Shown here piece by piece: positions 8,299-17,500 of a stretch of DNA of 62,253 nucleotides (positions are counted from its first letter, which is position 1; every line of letters starts with the position of its first letter). Below the pieces are notes generated by a model. That model saw only the letters and a program-made list of their open reading frames with translations. It searched no databases and was not told where the DNA came from. The position numbers and the translations under genes are program-made. The DNA lies in the NCBI GenBank assembly GCA_040902425.1, contig JBBDXI010000111.1:1-62253 (forward strand). Reading direction: 5' to 3'. Source of the DNA: JBBDXI01 sp040902425 (GTDB lineage Bacteria; Planctomycetota; Phycisphaerae; Phycisphaerales; UBA1924).

Positions 8299-9465
8299 CT
8301 ACAGACCCGCCCGCGACATGAGGCTGGGCAGGACGGCGTCGGTGCTGAAGTACGCATCGGCGATCTCGCGTGCGGCGCGGCAGTGGCCCGGGTAGTCGCT
8401 CTCGATCGCGTCCACGGCCGCGAGGATGTCGTCCATCGTGCGGTAGGCGAACAGGCCGCGCCCGGCGGGGATGTGGCTGCTGAAGCCGGTCTCCTGGGTG
8501 ATGACGGGGCGGCCGGCGGCGAGGTAGCAGACGGAGCGGTCGCTGAACCAGCCGGTGCGGGGGCGGTTGTACTGGTCGCGGGCGACGGTGAACTCGGCGC
8601 GGCTCTGCTGGATGTAGGCGCGGTAGGCGTCGATCGTGCGCGAGACGGCGACGGCGTCGGTGTTCCGCCAGCCGTGCTCGTGGAGGAGGGCGCGGACGGC
8701 GTCATCCACGCTGGCGGCCATCTCGAAGGCGAGCGGGCGCCGGCGGGGCAGGCCGAGGAACTTGCGGAACTCGATGTCCTTGGTCCAGTAATAGCGCTCG
8801 CCCTGCCACTCGATGCCCTCGCCCTTGTTGTGCCAGGTGGTCACGGTGGTGTACGTGGCGCCGCCGGGGGCGTCGGTGGCCCACGCCTCCATGAACACCG
8901 GCTGGCGGGTGGGCTGCCACTGGTAGCGCACGATGGGGACCGTGCAGTCCGGGCGGCCGAGGCTCTCGCCGAAGCTGAAGAAGTGGGTGTGGGCGTCGAG
9001 GAAGCGGATCGCGCCCTCCTCCCCTTTGGCGACGCGGACCTGCACGGCGAACGGGTCGGACTCGACGTAGAGCCGGCGGGGCACCACCAGGTGCTCATCG
9101 CGGAGCTGGTGCGCGCCGGTGACGTTCAGGAGGGCGTCGGCACGGCGGAGGAGCCCGGAGACCTCTCCGGCGGTCATGCCCGCCCAGGAGCCGTCGGGGG
9201 CGTGGTAGGCCCAGCGGCCCTCGAAGCCGTGCCGGTGGAGGACCTCGCGGGCGTACGCGATGTTGGGCGCGGCGTCGCTGGTGAACTCGCCCGCGGCGGG
9301 GTTGTAGACGTCGGTCAGGGTGTCCTCGAGGTAGTAGGCGTCGTAGCCGAGCTTGCGCAGGCCAAGCAGATAGTGAAGGAACTGGTAGCTGACCCCCGCA
9401 AGGGGGTACCAGACCATGATCCCGGTCACGATCACCGTGCCGCGGCGTGGGCGGGGCTCAGGCAT
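8299..9465 (-). CDS. Glycosyltransferase-like protein (GT-B type, uncertain)
   Basis: A 388-residue soluble protein. The N-terminal part (TVIVTGIMVWYPLAGVSYQ, then LLGLRKLGYDAYYLED) looks like a first Rossmann half of a GT-B enzyme. The C-terminal part has RTGWFSDRSVCYLAAGRPV followed by ITQETGFS, which resembles the donor-binding end of glycosyltransferases (CYLAAGRPVI in place of EALACGTPVI). No classic EX7E motif is visible. It overlaps the upstream acyltransferase gene by 8 bases and is followed after 9 bases by the GT4 gene, so it belongs to the same operon and probably the same pathway. It could be an inactive or unusual glycosyltransferase. Confidence 0.7.
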   Translation of the reverse strand: MPEPRPRRGTVIVTGIMVWYPLAGVSYQFLHYLLGLRKLGYDAYYLEDTLTDVYNPAAGEFTSDAAPNIAYAREVLHRHGFEGRWAYHAPDGSWAGMTAGEVSGLLRRADALLNVTGAHQLRDEHLVVPRRLYVESDPFAVQVRVAKGEEGAIRFLDAHTHFFSFGESLGRPDCTVPIVRYQWQPTRQPVFMEAWATDAPGGATYTTVTTWHNKGEGIEWQGERYYWTKDIEFRKFLGLPRRRPLAFEMAASVDDAVRALLHEHGWRNTDAVAVSRTIDAYRAYIQQSRAEFTVARDQYNRPRTGWFSDRSVCYLAAGRPVITQETGFSSHIPAGRGLFAYRTMDDILAAVDAIESDYPGHCRAAREIADAYFSTDAVLPSLMSRAGL

Positions 9466-10054
9466 GTTGGGGTGCTCCCGGCTCGATCGAGCGGATGATC
9501 CGGGCGGGGTTCCCGGCGGCGATGGACCAGGGCGGGATGTCGTCGATGACCACGGAACGGGCCCCGACGATCGACCCCTCGCCGATGGTCACACCCGGCA
9601 GGATGCAGGTCTCAAAGCCGATCCAGGCGGCGCGGCCGATGCGGACGGGGCGGGCCGGGCCGGGGCCGACGCGGGTGAGGCGGCGCTCTGGGTGCGCGGC
9701 GGCCTCGCGGAGCAGGGCCCGCCGGGCGTGGATGTCGCGGGCGGATCGCTCGTTGTCCATGATGACGACCAGCCAGGCGACGAGCGCATAGTCGCCGATC
9801 TCGACCAGCTCGTCGGCGATGATGAGGCAGCCGTTGAGGATGACGCAGCGGCCGATGGAGATGCGCCCGCGCGGGCCGGCGTCGAGCTGCGAGCCGCAGT
9901 AGACGGCCGCGCCCTCGCCGAGGTCCACGGCATCGGGGAGCTCGGAGCGGAAGGGCTCGAAGGAGACGGCGGACTCGACGTACGCGGTCTCGTGCAGGCG
10001 CACGTTGTCCGGGATGGAGCCGGGGTGCCAGTCTCCTTCGATCCTTCGGGGCAT
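9458..10054 (-). CDS. Left-handed beta-helix (hexapeptide) acyltransferase
   Basis: A 198-residue protein with irregular hexapeptide repeats ([LIV]-G-x4), for example ISIGRCVILNGCLI, VRIGRAAWIGFETCILPG and VTIGEGSIVGARSVV, ending in the typical IPPWSIAAGNPARII tail of the xenobiotic/maltose O-acetyltransferase branch. It should form a trimer and transfer an acetyl or other acyl group from acyl-CoA to a sugar hydroxyl or amine. It starts 3 bases after the stop of the paralogous acyltransferase gene (10058-10636) and overlaps the next gene by 8 bases. The two adjacent enzymes likely modify the same glycan at different positions. Confidence 0.88.
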   Translation of the reverse strand: MPRRIEGDWHPGSIPDNVRLHETAYVESAVSFEPFRSELPDAVDLGEGAAVYCGSQLDAGPRGRISIGRCVILNGCLIIADELVEIGDYALVAWLVVIMDNERSARDIHARRALLREAAAHPERRLTRVGPGPARPVRIGRAAWIGFETCILPGVTIGEGSIVGARSVVIDDIPPWSIAAGNPARIIRSIEPGAPQHA

Positions 10055-10057
10055 GGC

Positions 10058-10636
10058 TCAGGCCTCCCCCGCCTCAACCGGCCCGACCACGCGCGCGGGG
10101 TTGCCGGCGACGCGGGAGCGCGCCGGGACATCGCGGGTGACCAACGCCCCGGCCTCGACGATCGACCCCGCGCCGATCCGGACGCCCTTGAGGATGGTCG
10201 CGCAGGGGCCGATCCAGACATCGTCCTCGATGACCACGGGCCGGTGCTCGACGGGCGGGCGCGGCCGGCCGGCTCCGATCATGGAGCAGGCGATCGCGTC
10301 CTCGATGCGCTGGGCCGGGTCGAGAGGGTGGAAGTCCGAGTCGGCGATGGCCGCGTTCCAGCCGATGGCGACGTAGGAGCCGATGCGGACCTCCTCCTCG
10401 GCCATGATCTGGGCTCCGGAGATGAGGCACCAGTCGCCGACGACCAGCCGGCCGCGGGGGCCGAGGGAGAGGTGCGCGCCGTCGAGCGTGGAGTTGGCGC
10501 CCACGGTGAGCGCCCGCGGGTGGGTGGATCGGAAACGCTTGAAGGCGTGCGAGCCCGAGATGATGGTGCCGGGGCCGACGGAGGCGTTGGGCGGGAGCGG
10601 GCCATCGGTCCAGTGGCCGGGGGCGTTGGCGGTCAT
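10058..10636 (-). CDS. Left-handed beta-helix (hexapeptide) acyltransferase, paralogue
   Basis: A 192-residue hexapeptide-repeat acyltransferase related to its downstream neighbour: AHLSLGPRGRLVVGDWC, VRIGSYVAIGWNAAIAD, PVVIEDDVWIGPCATILKG and VRIGAGSIVEAGALV, then SRVAGNPARVV. The DVWIGPCATILKG element contains the usual active-site neighbourhood of O-acetyltransferases. I chose ATG 10636 because it overlaps the stop of the upstream ABC transporter gene as ATGA, a translational-coupling pattern repeated along the operon; ATG 10663 would add nine residues read inside that gene. Substrate unknown, presumably the sugar chain built or exported by the neighbouring proteins. Confidence 0.88.
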   Translation of the reverse strand: MTANAPGHWTDGPLPPNASVGPGTIISGSHAFKRFRSTHPRALTVGANSTLDGAHLSLGPRGRLVVGDWCLISGAQIMAEEEVRIGSYVAIGWNAAIADSDFHPLDPAQRIEDAIACSMIGAGRPRPPVEHRPVVIEDDVWIGPCATILKGVRIGAGSIVEAGALVTRDVPARSRVAGNPARVVGPVEAGEA

Positions 10637-12453
10637 GGGCGCTCCTTCGGGGCCGGGCCGCACTGGAGGCGGTGGAGTTCGGCGTAGAGGCCACCGCGCC
10701 CGAGGAGAGACTGGTGCGTGCCCTGCTCGGCGATGCGCCCGCCGTCGAACACGATAATGGAATCGGCGCCCCGGATGGTCGAGAGGCGGTGGGCGGCCAT
10801 GATGGTGGTGCGGCCGCGCCGGAGGCGCTCGAGGGCGGAGAGGAGGGCGGCCTCGGTGGCGCCGTCCAGGGCGCTGGTGGGCTCGTCGAGGAGGAGGATG
10901 GGGGCATCCATGAGCAGGGCGCGGGCGATGGCGATCCGCTGGCGCTCGCCGCCGGAGAGCGTGGCGCCCCGCTGGCCGATGACCGAGTCGTAGCCGTCCG
11001 GGAGGGCGGAAACGAAGTCGTGGGCGCCGGCGTCCCGGGCGGCCTGCTCGATCCGGGCGCGGGTGGCGTCGGGGCAGCCGTACGAGATGTTCTCGGCGAT
11101 CGAGGCGGGGAAGAGGATGGTGTCCTGAAGGACGACGGCGATGCGGCCCCGCAGGGTGCGGAGGGTGAGGGAGCGCGCGTCGGTCCCGTCGATCAGCACG
11201 CGGCCTTCCCAGGGGTCGAGGAGGCGCGGGATCAGGGCGAGGAGCGTGCTCTTGCCGGCGCCGCTGGCGCCGACGATGCCGAGGGTGGAGCCCGCGGGGA
11301 TGCGCAGGTCGATGCCGTCGAGGACCGGGCGGCCCGTTTCGTAGCCGACGCGGAGGCCCTCGAAACGAACCTCGGGGGGCGCGGTGAGCACCAGGTCACG
11401 GGCGCCGGGCAAGTCGCGGACCTCCTCGGGCTCTTCCAGAAGAGCGAGGACGCGCCGGGCGCCGCCCGCGGCCTCGGTGGCTGCGCCGGCGGAGTGGACC
11501 ATGGCGTCGAGGGGCGCGTACAGGGCGGCGAGGTAGGCCAGGAAGACCAGCAGCCCGCCGAGCGTCAGCCGTCCCGCGATGACCTCCAGGGCGCCGATCC
11601 AGAGGACGGCGGCAGCGCCCGCGGCCGTCACCAGGCCGCTGGAGACCTTGAGCCCGAACTGGACGCGGGTGAGGGCGAGCGCGGAGGCGTACACGCCCTC
11701 GTAGGCCCGGCGCACCTGCTCGTCGGCACGGGGCTCGGCCTGGAAGGCCTGGATGACCGGGGCCGCGCTGAGGGTGCGCTCGGTGATGTCCCAGATCTTC
11801 GACTCGGCCTCGGCGTACTCGTAGCCGCGCCCGAGCACGGGGGGCGTGAAGCGACGGACCACGAGGATGAGCAGCGGCACCGCGCCGGCGGCGACGACGG
11901 TGAGCGCGGCGTTCAGCCGCCACATCACCGCGAAGAGCACGACGAGCGTGAGCAGGGCGGCCAGCGCGGGCAGGGCGGCATCCCGGATGATGGCGGCGAT
12001 GCAGGCGCAGTCGGTGGTGACGCGGCGCATGGAGTCGCCGACGGCGCGCCGGGCGTGGAAGCCCAGGGAGAGGCGCTGGAGCTTGGCGAAGAGGTCGGCG
12101 GCCAGGTCGTAGACCATGCGCTGGCCGAGGGTGACGCTGAGCGAGGTCTGGACAAGGCCCAGCGTAGTGGCCAGCACGAAGAGCACGATCGTGGCGGCGA
12201 CGATCCAGACGATCTGGCCCGCGGGCGCCCCGGCGCCCGGCTGGTTGGGGGCGAGGGCCGCGGCCCACGGGGGGAGGGGCGCGCCGGCGATCGTGTGGTC
12301 CACCAGCAGCTTCATGGGCCAGGGCGTGGCGGCGATCAGGACGGCTTCGAGGGCCATCACGCCCCCCAGCAGCACCAGCCCGGGGGAGTGGGCCCGCGCG
12401 GCGCGCCCGAGAAGGCCGCCGACGCCGCGCAGGGGCCGACGGGGCGTGCTCAT
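10633..12453 (-). CDS. ABC exporter half-transporter (MsbA/type IV-like), permease-ATPase fusion
   Basis: A 606-residue fused ABC half-exporter: an N-terminal membrane domain with about six helices (about 20-330) and a C-terminal ATPase with Walker A GASGAGKSTLLAL, Q-loop VVLQDTILFP, signature LSGGERQRIAIAR, Walker B ILLLDEPTSALD and H-loop AAHRLST. All catalytic residues are present. It starts by ATGA overlap with the stop of a second, related half-exporter gene, so the two are likely translated together and form a heterodimer. In this operon the natural cargo is a lipid-linked glycan or a glycolipid made by the flanking glycosyltransferases and acyltransferases; a drug-efflux role cannot be excluded. 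Confidence 0.93.
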   Translation of the reverse strand: MSTPRRPLRGVGGLLGRAARAHSPGLVLLGGVMALEAVLIAATPWPMKLLVDHTIAGAPLPPWAAALAPNQPGAGAPAGQIVWIVAATIVLFVLATTLGLVQTSLSVTLGQRMVYDLAADLFAKLQRLSLGFHARRAVGDSMRRVTTDCACIAAIIRDAALPALAALLTLVVLFAVMWRLNAALTVVAAGAVPLLILVVRRFTPPVLGRGYEYAEAESKIWDITERTLSAAPVIQAFQAEPRADEQVRRAYEGVYASALALTRVQFGLKVSSGLVTAAGAAAVLWIGALEVIAGRLTLGGLLVFLAYLAALYAPLDAMVHSAGAATEAAGGARRVLALLEEPEEVRDLPGARDLVLTAPPEVRFEGLRVGYETGRPVLDGIDLRIPAGSTLGIVGASGAGKSTLLALIPRLLDPWEGRVLIDGTDARSLTLRTLRGRIAVVLQDTILFPASIAENISYGCPDATRARIEQAARDAGAHDFVSALPDGYDSVIGQRGATLSGGERQRIAIARALLMDAPILLLDEPTSALDGATEAALLSALERLRRGRTTIMAAHRLSTIRGADSIIVFDGGRIAEQGTHQSLLGRGGLYAELHRLQCGPAPKERP

Positions 12454-14264
12454 GCGGTGGCCTCCTGCAGCAGGGGCGGGGCGGCGTGGAGCCGCCAGAG
12501 GCGAGCGTAGTGCCCGTCGCGCCGGAGGAGCTCGTCGTGGGCGCCGAGTTCGGCGATGGCCCCGCCGTGGAGGACGGCGACCAGGTCGGCGCTGCGGATG
12601 GTGGAGAGGCGGTGCGCGATGACCAGCGTGGTCCGGCCGCGGCGGAGGCGGTCGAGGGCGCGGAGGATGCCGCTCTCGGTGGCGGCATCGAGGGCGCTGG
12701 TGGGCTCATCGAGGATGAGGATGGGGGCATCCTTGAGCAGGGCGCGGGCGATGGCGATGCGCTGCTTCTCGCCGCCGGAGAGCGTGGCGCCGCCCTCGCC
12801 GATGACCGTGTCGAGCCCCGCCGGGAGGGACGCCAGGAGCGCGGCGAGCCCCGCATCGCCCGCCGCGCGGGCGACCTCTTCGCGCGCGGCATCCGGGCGG
12901 CCGAGGGCGATGTTGGCGGCGATGGTGCCGGCGAGGAGCATCGGCTCCTGGAGCACGACCGCGACCTGGCGGCGAAGGCTCGCGAGGCCGACGAGCCGCG
13001 TGTCGGTGCCCGAGATGAGGATGCGGCCGGACCAGGGGTCGAGCAGGCGCGGCACGAGCAGCGCGAGCGTGGTCTTCCCGGCGCCGCTCGCGCCCACGAC
13101 GGCGACGGTCGCTCCCGCGGGGATATCCAGCGAGACGCCGTCGAGCACGGGCCGGCCGGGAAGGTAGCCGAAGCGTACGTTCTCGAAAACGACCGAGCCT
13201 CCCGCCGGGGCGATGGCCAGGGGCGGAGCGGAAGTCAGTTGCGGCACCTCTTCGGGCGCATCGAGCGCGACCAGGGCGCGATCGATGCTCGCGCTCAGGC
13301 CGCGGGCCGTCGTGTAGGCGGTCGCGAGCGCGACGAGCTGGGCGTTGAGGGTGGCGAGGTAGGCCAGGAAGACCAGCAGCGCACCGAGGGTCAGGCGTCC
13401 GCCGATGACCTCCCAGGCCCCCAGGCCCAGCACCGCGCCGGTGCCCAGGGTGGTCAGGATGCCGGCGGAGCCGCTGGAGAGCGCGGCGACGATGGCGCTG
13501 CGGCGGTGCGCGAGGATGGCGGTGCCGGCGAGCTCGCGGAAGCGCCCGTGGGTGCGGTCCTCCTGGGCGAAGGTCTGGACGACGCGGATGCCGGTCAGGG
13601 TCTGCTGGATGTGCGACTCGATCCGGCTCTCGATCTGGCGCTCCGCGCCCCTGGCCCGCTCGGCGCGCCGGCCGAGGATCACGCTGGTGACCGCGAGGAG
13701 GGGCGCGGCCGCCAGGGCGACGGCGGTCAGCGTGGGGCTCATGCGCAGGAGGACCGCGACCATCGCCCCGCCGACCAGCAGCGCGTGGAGGGGCGCAAAG
13801 AGGAGGGCCGTCGCGGCGTTGTAGATGCACCAGCTGTCGCCGGTGATGCGGCTCAGCGAATCGCCGACGGGCGTCACGGCGTGGAACGCGATGGACCGGC
13901 GCTGGAGGCGGGCGAAGGTCGCGGCGGCGAGGTCGTAGACCGAGCGCTGGGCGACGCGGACCCAGGAAAGCGTGAGGGCCACATCCACGAGGGCGTCGAG
14001 GACAAACAGGAGGAGCGTGGCCGCGGCGACCAGCGCCACCGCCGCGCCCGGCCCCGCGGCAACGGCGCCGGCCGCCCACGCCGGCGGGGGCTGGCTCCCC
14101 AGGATGTGGTCCACCAGCACCTTGACGGGCCAAGGCTGCAGGAGCGCGACGCCGCTGCTCACCAGCGTGAGGGCCCAGATGAGCACGTAGCCGCGCCAGC
14201 GCGGGCGGCCGAGCTGGAGCAGCCGGCGCCAGCGCGCGCGGGGATGGGCCGGCGGACCGGTCAC
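12450..14264 (-). CDS. ABC exporter half-transporter, second partner
   Basis: A 604-residue permease-ATPase fusion. The frame is open much further upstream, but GTG 14264 overlaps the stop of the preceding gene (GTGA) and gives a normal N-terminus (VTGPPAHPRARWRRLL, then a first helix YVLIWALTLVSSGVALL). About six membrane helices are followed by an ATPase with Walker A GASGAGKTTLALL, Q-loop VVLQEPMLLAG, signature LSGGEKQRIAIAR, Walker B ILILDEPTSALD and IAHRLST. It is similar throughout to the next gene, indicating an old tandem duplication, and the coupling of both genes supports a heterodimeric exporter. Export of the product of the surrounding glycosyltransferases is the simplest reading. 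Confidence 0.93.
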   Translation of the reverse strand: MTGPPAHPRARWRRLLQLGRPRWRGYVLIWALTLVSSGVALLQPWPVKVLVDHILGSQPPPAWAAGAVAAGPGAAVALVAAATLLLFVLDALVDVALTLSWVRVAQRSVYDLAAATFARLQRRSIAFHAVTPVGDSLSRITGDSWCIYNAATALLFAPLHALLVGGAMVAVLLRMSPTLTAVALAAAPLLAVTSVILGRRAERARGAERQIESRIESHIQQTLTGIRVVQTFAQEDRTHGRFRELAGTAILAHRRSAIVAALSSGSAGILTTLGTGAVLGLGAWEVIGGRLTLGALLVFLAYLATLNAQLVALATAYTTARGLSASIDRALVALDAPEEVPQLTSAPPLAIAPAGGSVVFENVRFGYLPGRPVLDGVSLDIPAGATVAVVGASGAGKTTLALLVPRLLDPWSGRILISGTDTRLVGLASLRRQVAVVLQEPMLLAGTIAANIALGRPDAAREEVARAAGDAGLAALLASLPAGLDTVIGEGGATLSGGEKQRIAIARALLKDAPILILDEPTSALDAATESGILRALDRLRRGRTTLVIAHRLSTIRSADLVAVLHGGAIAELGAHDELLRRDGHYARLWRLHAAPPLLQEATA

Positions 14265-16774
14265 GGCTCCTCCCGGAGCGCCCCGGCCGAGACCTGGCGG
14301 AAGGTGGCCATCGCCGCGGCCAGCTCGCGGGCCGCGATCAGGGCGATGGCGGCCGCGACGATCCATGAGGACCCGGCGAGGAGGAACGCCCCCCGCTGGA
14401 CCGCGCCGAGGCACACGGCGCACCCGACGGCGAACAGGAGCACGCCCAGGGGCGCGCAGCGCGGCACGGCCCGCAGCTGGACGTACTGGGCGCTGTGGGC
14501 GAGGTCGGCGGTGAACTGCGCGATGCGGACCCGACCGAAGAGCCCGCCCCGGAGTTCCAGGTCCCAGCGGGCGAACTCGTGGCCGCGCATGACCACAGCG
14601 CCGCAGCCTTTCAGCGCCCCCTCCAGCTCGGCCAGCCGGGCGGAAGGGTCGCGCCAGTGTTTGCACCAGGCCTCGATGCGGCACGACAGGGGCGAAGCAA
14701 GCCCGCGGACACCCCGGCGGCGGATCGGGGTGAGCCCCTTCCGCAGCCTTCCGCTGAGCCGGGCGACGGGCTGGAGGATGTAGAGCATCGCGACGAGGAG
14801 CCGCATCCGCAAGGCGGCGGCGTGCGATGCCGGGGGCTCGGAGAACCGCACGCGGGCGGCGTGCACGGCCGCCTGCGCGCCCGCGAAAAGAAGCATCGCC
14901 ACCGGCAGGGGGGCGAAGAGGAGCATGGGGGGCCAGAGCAGCCCGGCCAGCGAGAGGACCGCCGCCGCGGCGGCGATGGCGTACCACTCGGGCATCATGG
15001 GCATGGCCCAGAGGGAGCTGTGGCGGGTGGGGTAGACGTGCTGGAAGAGCGCCACGCCCCAGACGCCGTGGTAGATGCGGCGCCGCTCGGGGATGAGCAG
15101 GGGCGGGGTGCCGTGGCCGTAGAGGCGGCCGGTCCAGGTGGCGTGGCCGGCGGCGTTGTACTTCTCCGGCCACTTTCGCTCGAGGTCGGCCTCGGCGCGC
15201 CCGTAGTTGAGCTGCTGCTTCCAGAAGGCGCGGACCGTCTGCCGGCGGTGGTGCCAGACCATGGCGCCGGGGCTGAACCCCAGCGTCCACCCCAGGGCCT
15301 GCATCCGCCAGCACAGGTCCACATCGTCGCCGGCGATGCGGAACTGCGTGTCGAACCCGCCCACGCCCTCCAGCGCCCACTTCCAGAACGCCATGCTGCA
15401 CCCCGGGACGTGCTCGGCGATCGTGTCGGAGAGCAGGACGTGCGTGGGGTTACCCGCCGTGTTCGTGATGCACTGCGCGACCCAGCCGTCCCCGGGGACC
15501 GGCAGGTTCGGGCCGCCGGCGCCCGCGTGCCCATCCCGCAGCGTGCGGGCGAGGTACTGGAGCCACTGCGGGTCGGGGAAGGCGTCGTCGTCGGTGTAGG
15601 CGACGATCTCGCCGGTGGCGGCCGCCAGGCCCGTGTTGCGGGCGCTGCTGAGGCCGCGGTTCTCGGTGCGGATCAGCCGGACGGGGAACTCCGCCGCGAT
15701 GTCGGCGGCGCCGTCCTTCGAGCCGTCATCGACGACGATGACCTCGCAGTCCGGGTAGTCGAGGTCCGCAAGAGCCCGGAGCGTGCGGCGGAGGGTCCGG
15801 ACCCCGTTGTAGGTGCAGACGACCACCGAGGCCCGCGGCAGGCGGGCCCGTTCGCAGGGGACCTCCGCGAACGTGTCGCGGAGGGCGGCGAGGGCGGGCT
15901 TGGGGCGGCGCTGGCGGTCGGTGAGGCCGAAGGCCCAGTCGTCGATGTCGCTGCCGCCACGGTGCCACTCGTCGGTCCAGGAGAAGACGATCGCGCCCGC
16001 CGCGCCCGCCTCCAGAGCCTCCCGGACCTGCCACGAGACGGACTCCGCCTGGCGCTCCTCGCCGTTGCGGAGGCTGTCGAGGCCCAGCTCGGTCATCACC
16101 AGCGGGCGCTCCTGGGCGATGCTCTGGAGGCGGGCGAGGTAGCGGCGGAACTGGTCGGGGCGCTCGAGGAAGACGTTGAACGAGAGAACGTCGAGGAAGG
16201 GGAGCCGCAGGTACTCGGTCGGGGGGTAGTTGACGTAGGTGAGCAGGGCGCGGGGCGCGGCCTGGCGGGCCTCATCGCAGAGCTGGCGGATCGTGCGTTC
16301 GATGCGCCCGTGCCCGTACCAGCGGACCACCCCGGCGGGGATCTCGTTGCCCACGGAGAGGGCCAGCAGCGCGGGGTGCTCGCCGAGCAGGCGGGCGGCG
16401 TTCGCCACACCGGCCCGGGCTTCCTGGAGGTGGCGGCGGGTCTCCAGGAAGGGCAGGTGCTGCGCCCACGGCACGCCGACCATCACGCGCAGGCCGGCCT
16501 CCGCCGCCTCATCCATGAACCACAGGGGGGGGACGGTGTAGACCCGGACGGCGTTGATGCCGTGGCCCGCGGCCAGCGCGAAGTCCTCGCGGATGCGCCC
16601 GCGGGGGCCGTACTCCCCGTCCTCGTTCGGGCGGAAGGGGCCGTAGGTGACGCCCCTGACGTAGAACTTCTCCTCGCCGGCGAACAGGAACTTGCCGCGA
16701 ACGGTCAGCGGGAGCAGCGGGCCGCGGGGCGCGGGCGGCGGCGGCGGCGCGGGGATGGCGGAGAGGGCGGTCAC
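14261..16774 (-). CDS. Glycoside hydrolase (TIM barrel) fused to GT2 glycosyltransferase, membrane-anchored
   Basis: An 837-residue, first gene of the operon. Residues about 25-305 form a (beta/alpha)8 glycoside hydrolase of the GH2/GH5 type: RGVTYGPFRPNEDG, then SVGNEIP with a Glu (about 144) in the acid/base position, and MTELGLDS with a Glu (about 229) in the nucleophile position. Residues about 315-570 are a GT2 domain: ASVVVCTYNG, VIVVDDGSKDG, the metal-binding YTDDDAFPD and GDDVDLCWRM near the catalytic base. Two or three membrane helices (about 615-670 and 785-825) anchor the C-terminus. Both active sites look intact. A single protein that may both extend and cut a sugar chain is unusual. 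A divergent deacetylase gene starts 74 bases away. Confidence 0.85.
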   Translation of the reverse strand: MTALSAIPAPPPPPAPRGPLLPLTVRGKFLFAGEEKFYVRGVTYGPFRPNEDGEYGPRGRIREDFALAAGHGINAVRVYTVPPLWFMDEAAEAGLRVMVGVPWAQHLPFLETRRHLQEARAGVANAARLLGEHPALLALSVGNEIPAGVVRWYGHGRIERTIRQLCDEARQAAPRALLTYVNYPPTEYLRLPFLDVLSFNVFLERPDQFRRYLARLQSIAQERPLVMTELGLDSLRNGEERQAESVSWQVREALEAGAAGAIVFSWTDEWHRGGSDIDDWAFGLTDRQRRPKPALAALRDTFAEVPCERARLPRASVVVCTYNGVRTLRRTLRALADLDYPDCEVIVVDDGSKDGAADIAAEFPVRLIRTENRGLSSARNTGLAAATGEIVAYTDDDAFPDPQWLQYLARTLRDGHAGAGGPNLPVPGDGWVAQCITNTAGNPTHVLLSDTIAEHVPGCSMAFWKWALEGVGGFDTQFRIAGDDVDLCWRMQALGWTLGFSPGAMVWHHRRQTVRAFWKQQLNYGRAEADLERKWPEKYNAAGHATWTGRLYGHGTPPLLIPERRRIYHGVWGVALFQHVYPTRHSSLWAMPMMPEWYAIAAAAAVLSLAGLLWPPMLLFAPLPVAMLLFAGAQAAVHAARVRFSEPPASHAAALRMRLLVAMLYILQPVARLSGRLRKGLTPIRRRGVRGLASPLSCRIEAWCKHWRDPSARLAELEGALKGCGAVVMRGHEFARWDLELRGGLFGRVRIAQFTADLAHSAQYVQLRAVPRCAPLGVLLFAVGCAVCLGAVQRGAFLLAGSSWIVAAAIALIAARELAAAMATFRQVSAGALREEP

Positions 16775-16848
16775 GGAGATTCCCCCCCGGCATCGCGGGG
16801 CGTTACCCTGTCGGCGGGCGCGCCGGACCGGCGCCCCGATGGAGCAGC

Positions 16849-17481
16849 GTGGTGAACATCGTGGTCATCGCGCCGCACCCGGATGATGAGACGATCGGGT
16901 GCGGCGGCACGATCTGCGTGCACGCCGACCGCGGGGACCGGGTTGCGGCGGTGTTCCTGACTTCCGGCGAGCTGGGGCTGAAGCGGCTTGCCGCGGATGA
17001 GGCCCGCGCGCTGCGGGAGACCGAGGCGCGGAGCGCCGCCCGCGTGCTGGGGCTCGCCTCGGTCGAGTTCCTCCGCCTGCCGGACTGGGGCTGCGGAGAC
17101 GATGTAGCCGGGGCGGCCGGCCGCCTCCGGCTCGTGCTGGAACGGGAGCGTCCCGAGCGCATCCTGCTGCCCCACCCGCTGGATGACCACCCCGACCACC
17201 GGGCGGCGCTCCCGGCGGTGCGGGAGGCCCTTGGGGGCCTGCCGTCGCTGCGCCCGGCGCTGCTGGGGTACGAGGTCTGGACCCCGATGCCCGCGTTCGA
17301 CCACGTCGAGGACATCTCCGCGGTCATGGAGCGGAAGCTCGCGGCCCTGCGGTGCCACGCGTCGCAGTTGGTGGAGTTCAGGTACGACCGGGCCGTCGAG
17401 GGCCTGAACCGGTACCGCGGGGCGCTCGCCGGGCGCTGCGATTACGCCGAGGTGCTGGTCACGCTCGCGCCGACGGCCTGA
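16849..17481 (+). CDS. PIG-L family N-deacetylase
   Basis: A 210-residue PIG-L/LmbE-like zinc hydrolase. VVIAPHPDDETIGCGG carries the HPDDE zinc motif, and HPLDDHPDHRAA carries the second HxxH-type zinc ligand site. Enzymes of this family remove acetyl groups from N-acetylglucosamine in glycolipids, mycothiol and bacillithiol precursors or antibiotics. GTG 16849 (or GTG 16852 directly after it) starts the domain. It is transcribed away from the glycan operon starting at 16774, with a 74-base shared spacer, so both are likely co-regulated; deacetylation of an amino sugar in the product of that operon is a reasonable inference. Confidence 0.88.
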   Translation: MVNIVVIAPHPDDETIGCGGTICVHADRGDRVAAVFLTSGELGLKRLAADEARALRETEARSAARVLGLASVEFLRLPDWGCGDDVAGAAGRLRLVLERERPERILLPHPLDDHPDHRAALPAVREALGGLPSLRPALLGYEVWTPMPAFDHVEDISAVMERKLAALRCHASQLVEFRYDRAVEGLNRYRGALAGRCDYAEVLVTLAPTA

Positions 17482-17500
17482 CCGCCGCAGAGCGGCCCGG

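Noticed and set aside
14265..15401. Upstream extension of the second ABC transporter frame (983 codons in all)
   Set aside because: It runs antisense-frame through the GH-GT2 gene on the same strand, is Arg/Pro/His-rich with no homology, and the GTG at 14264 fits the coupling pattern.
12486..16855. Two 765-786 codon plus-strand frames opposite the glycan operon
   Set aside because: Gly/Arg/Glu-rich mirror frames without any motif; the minus strand carries the overlapping, well-conserved operon.
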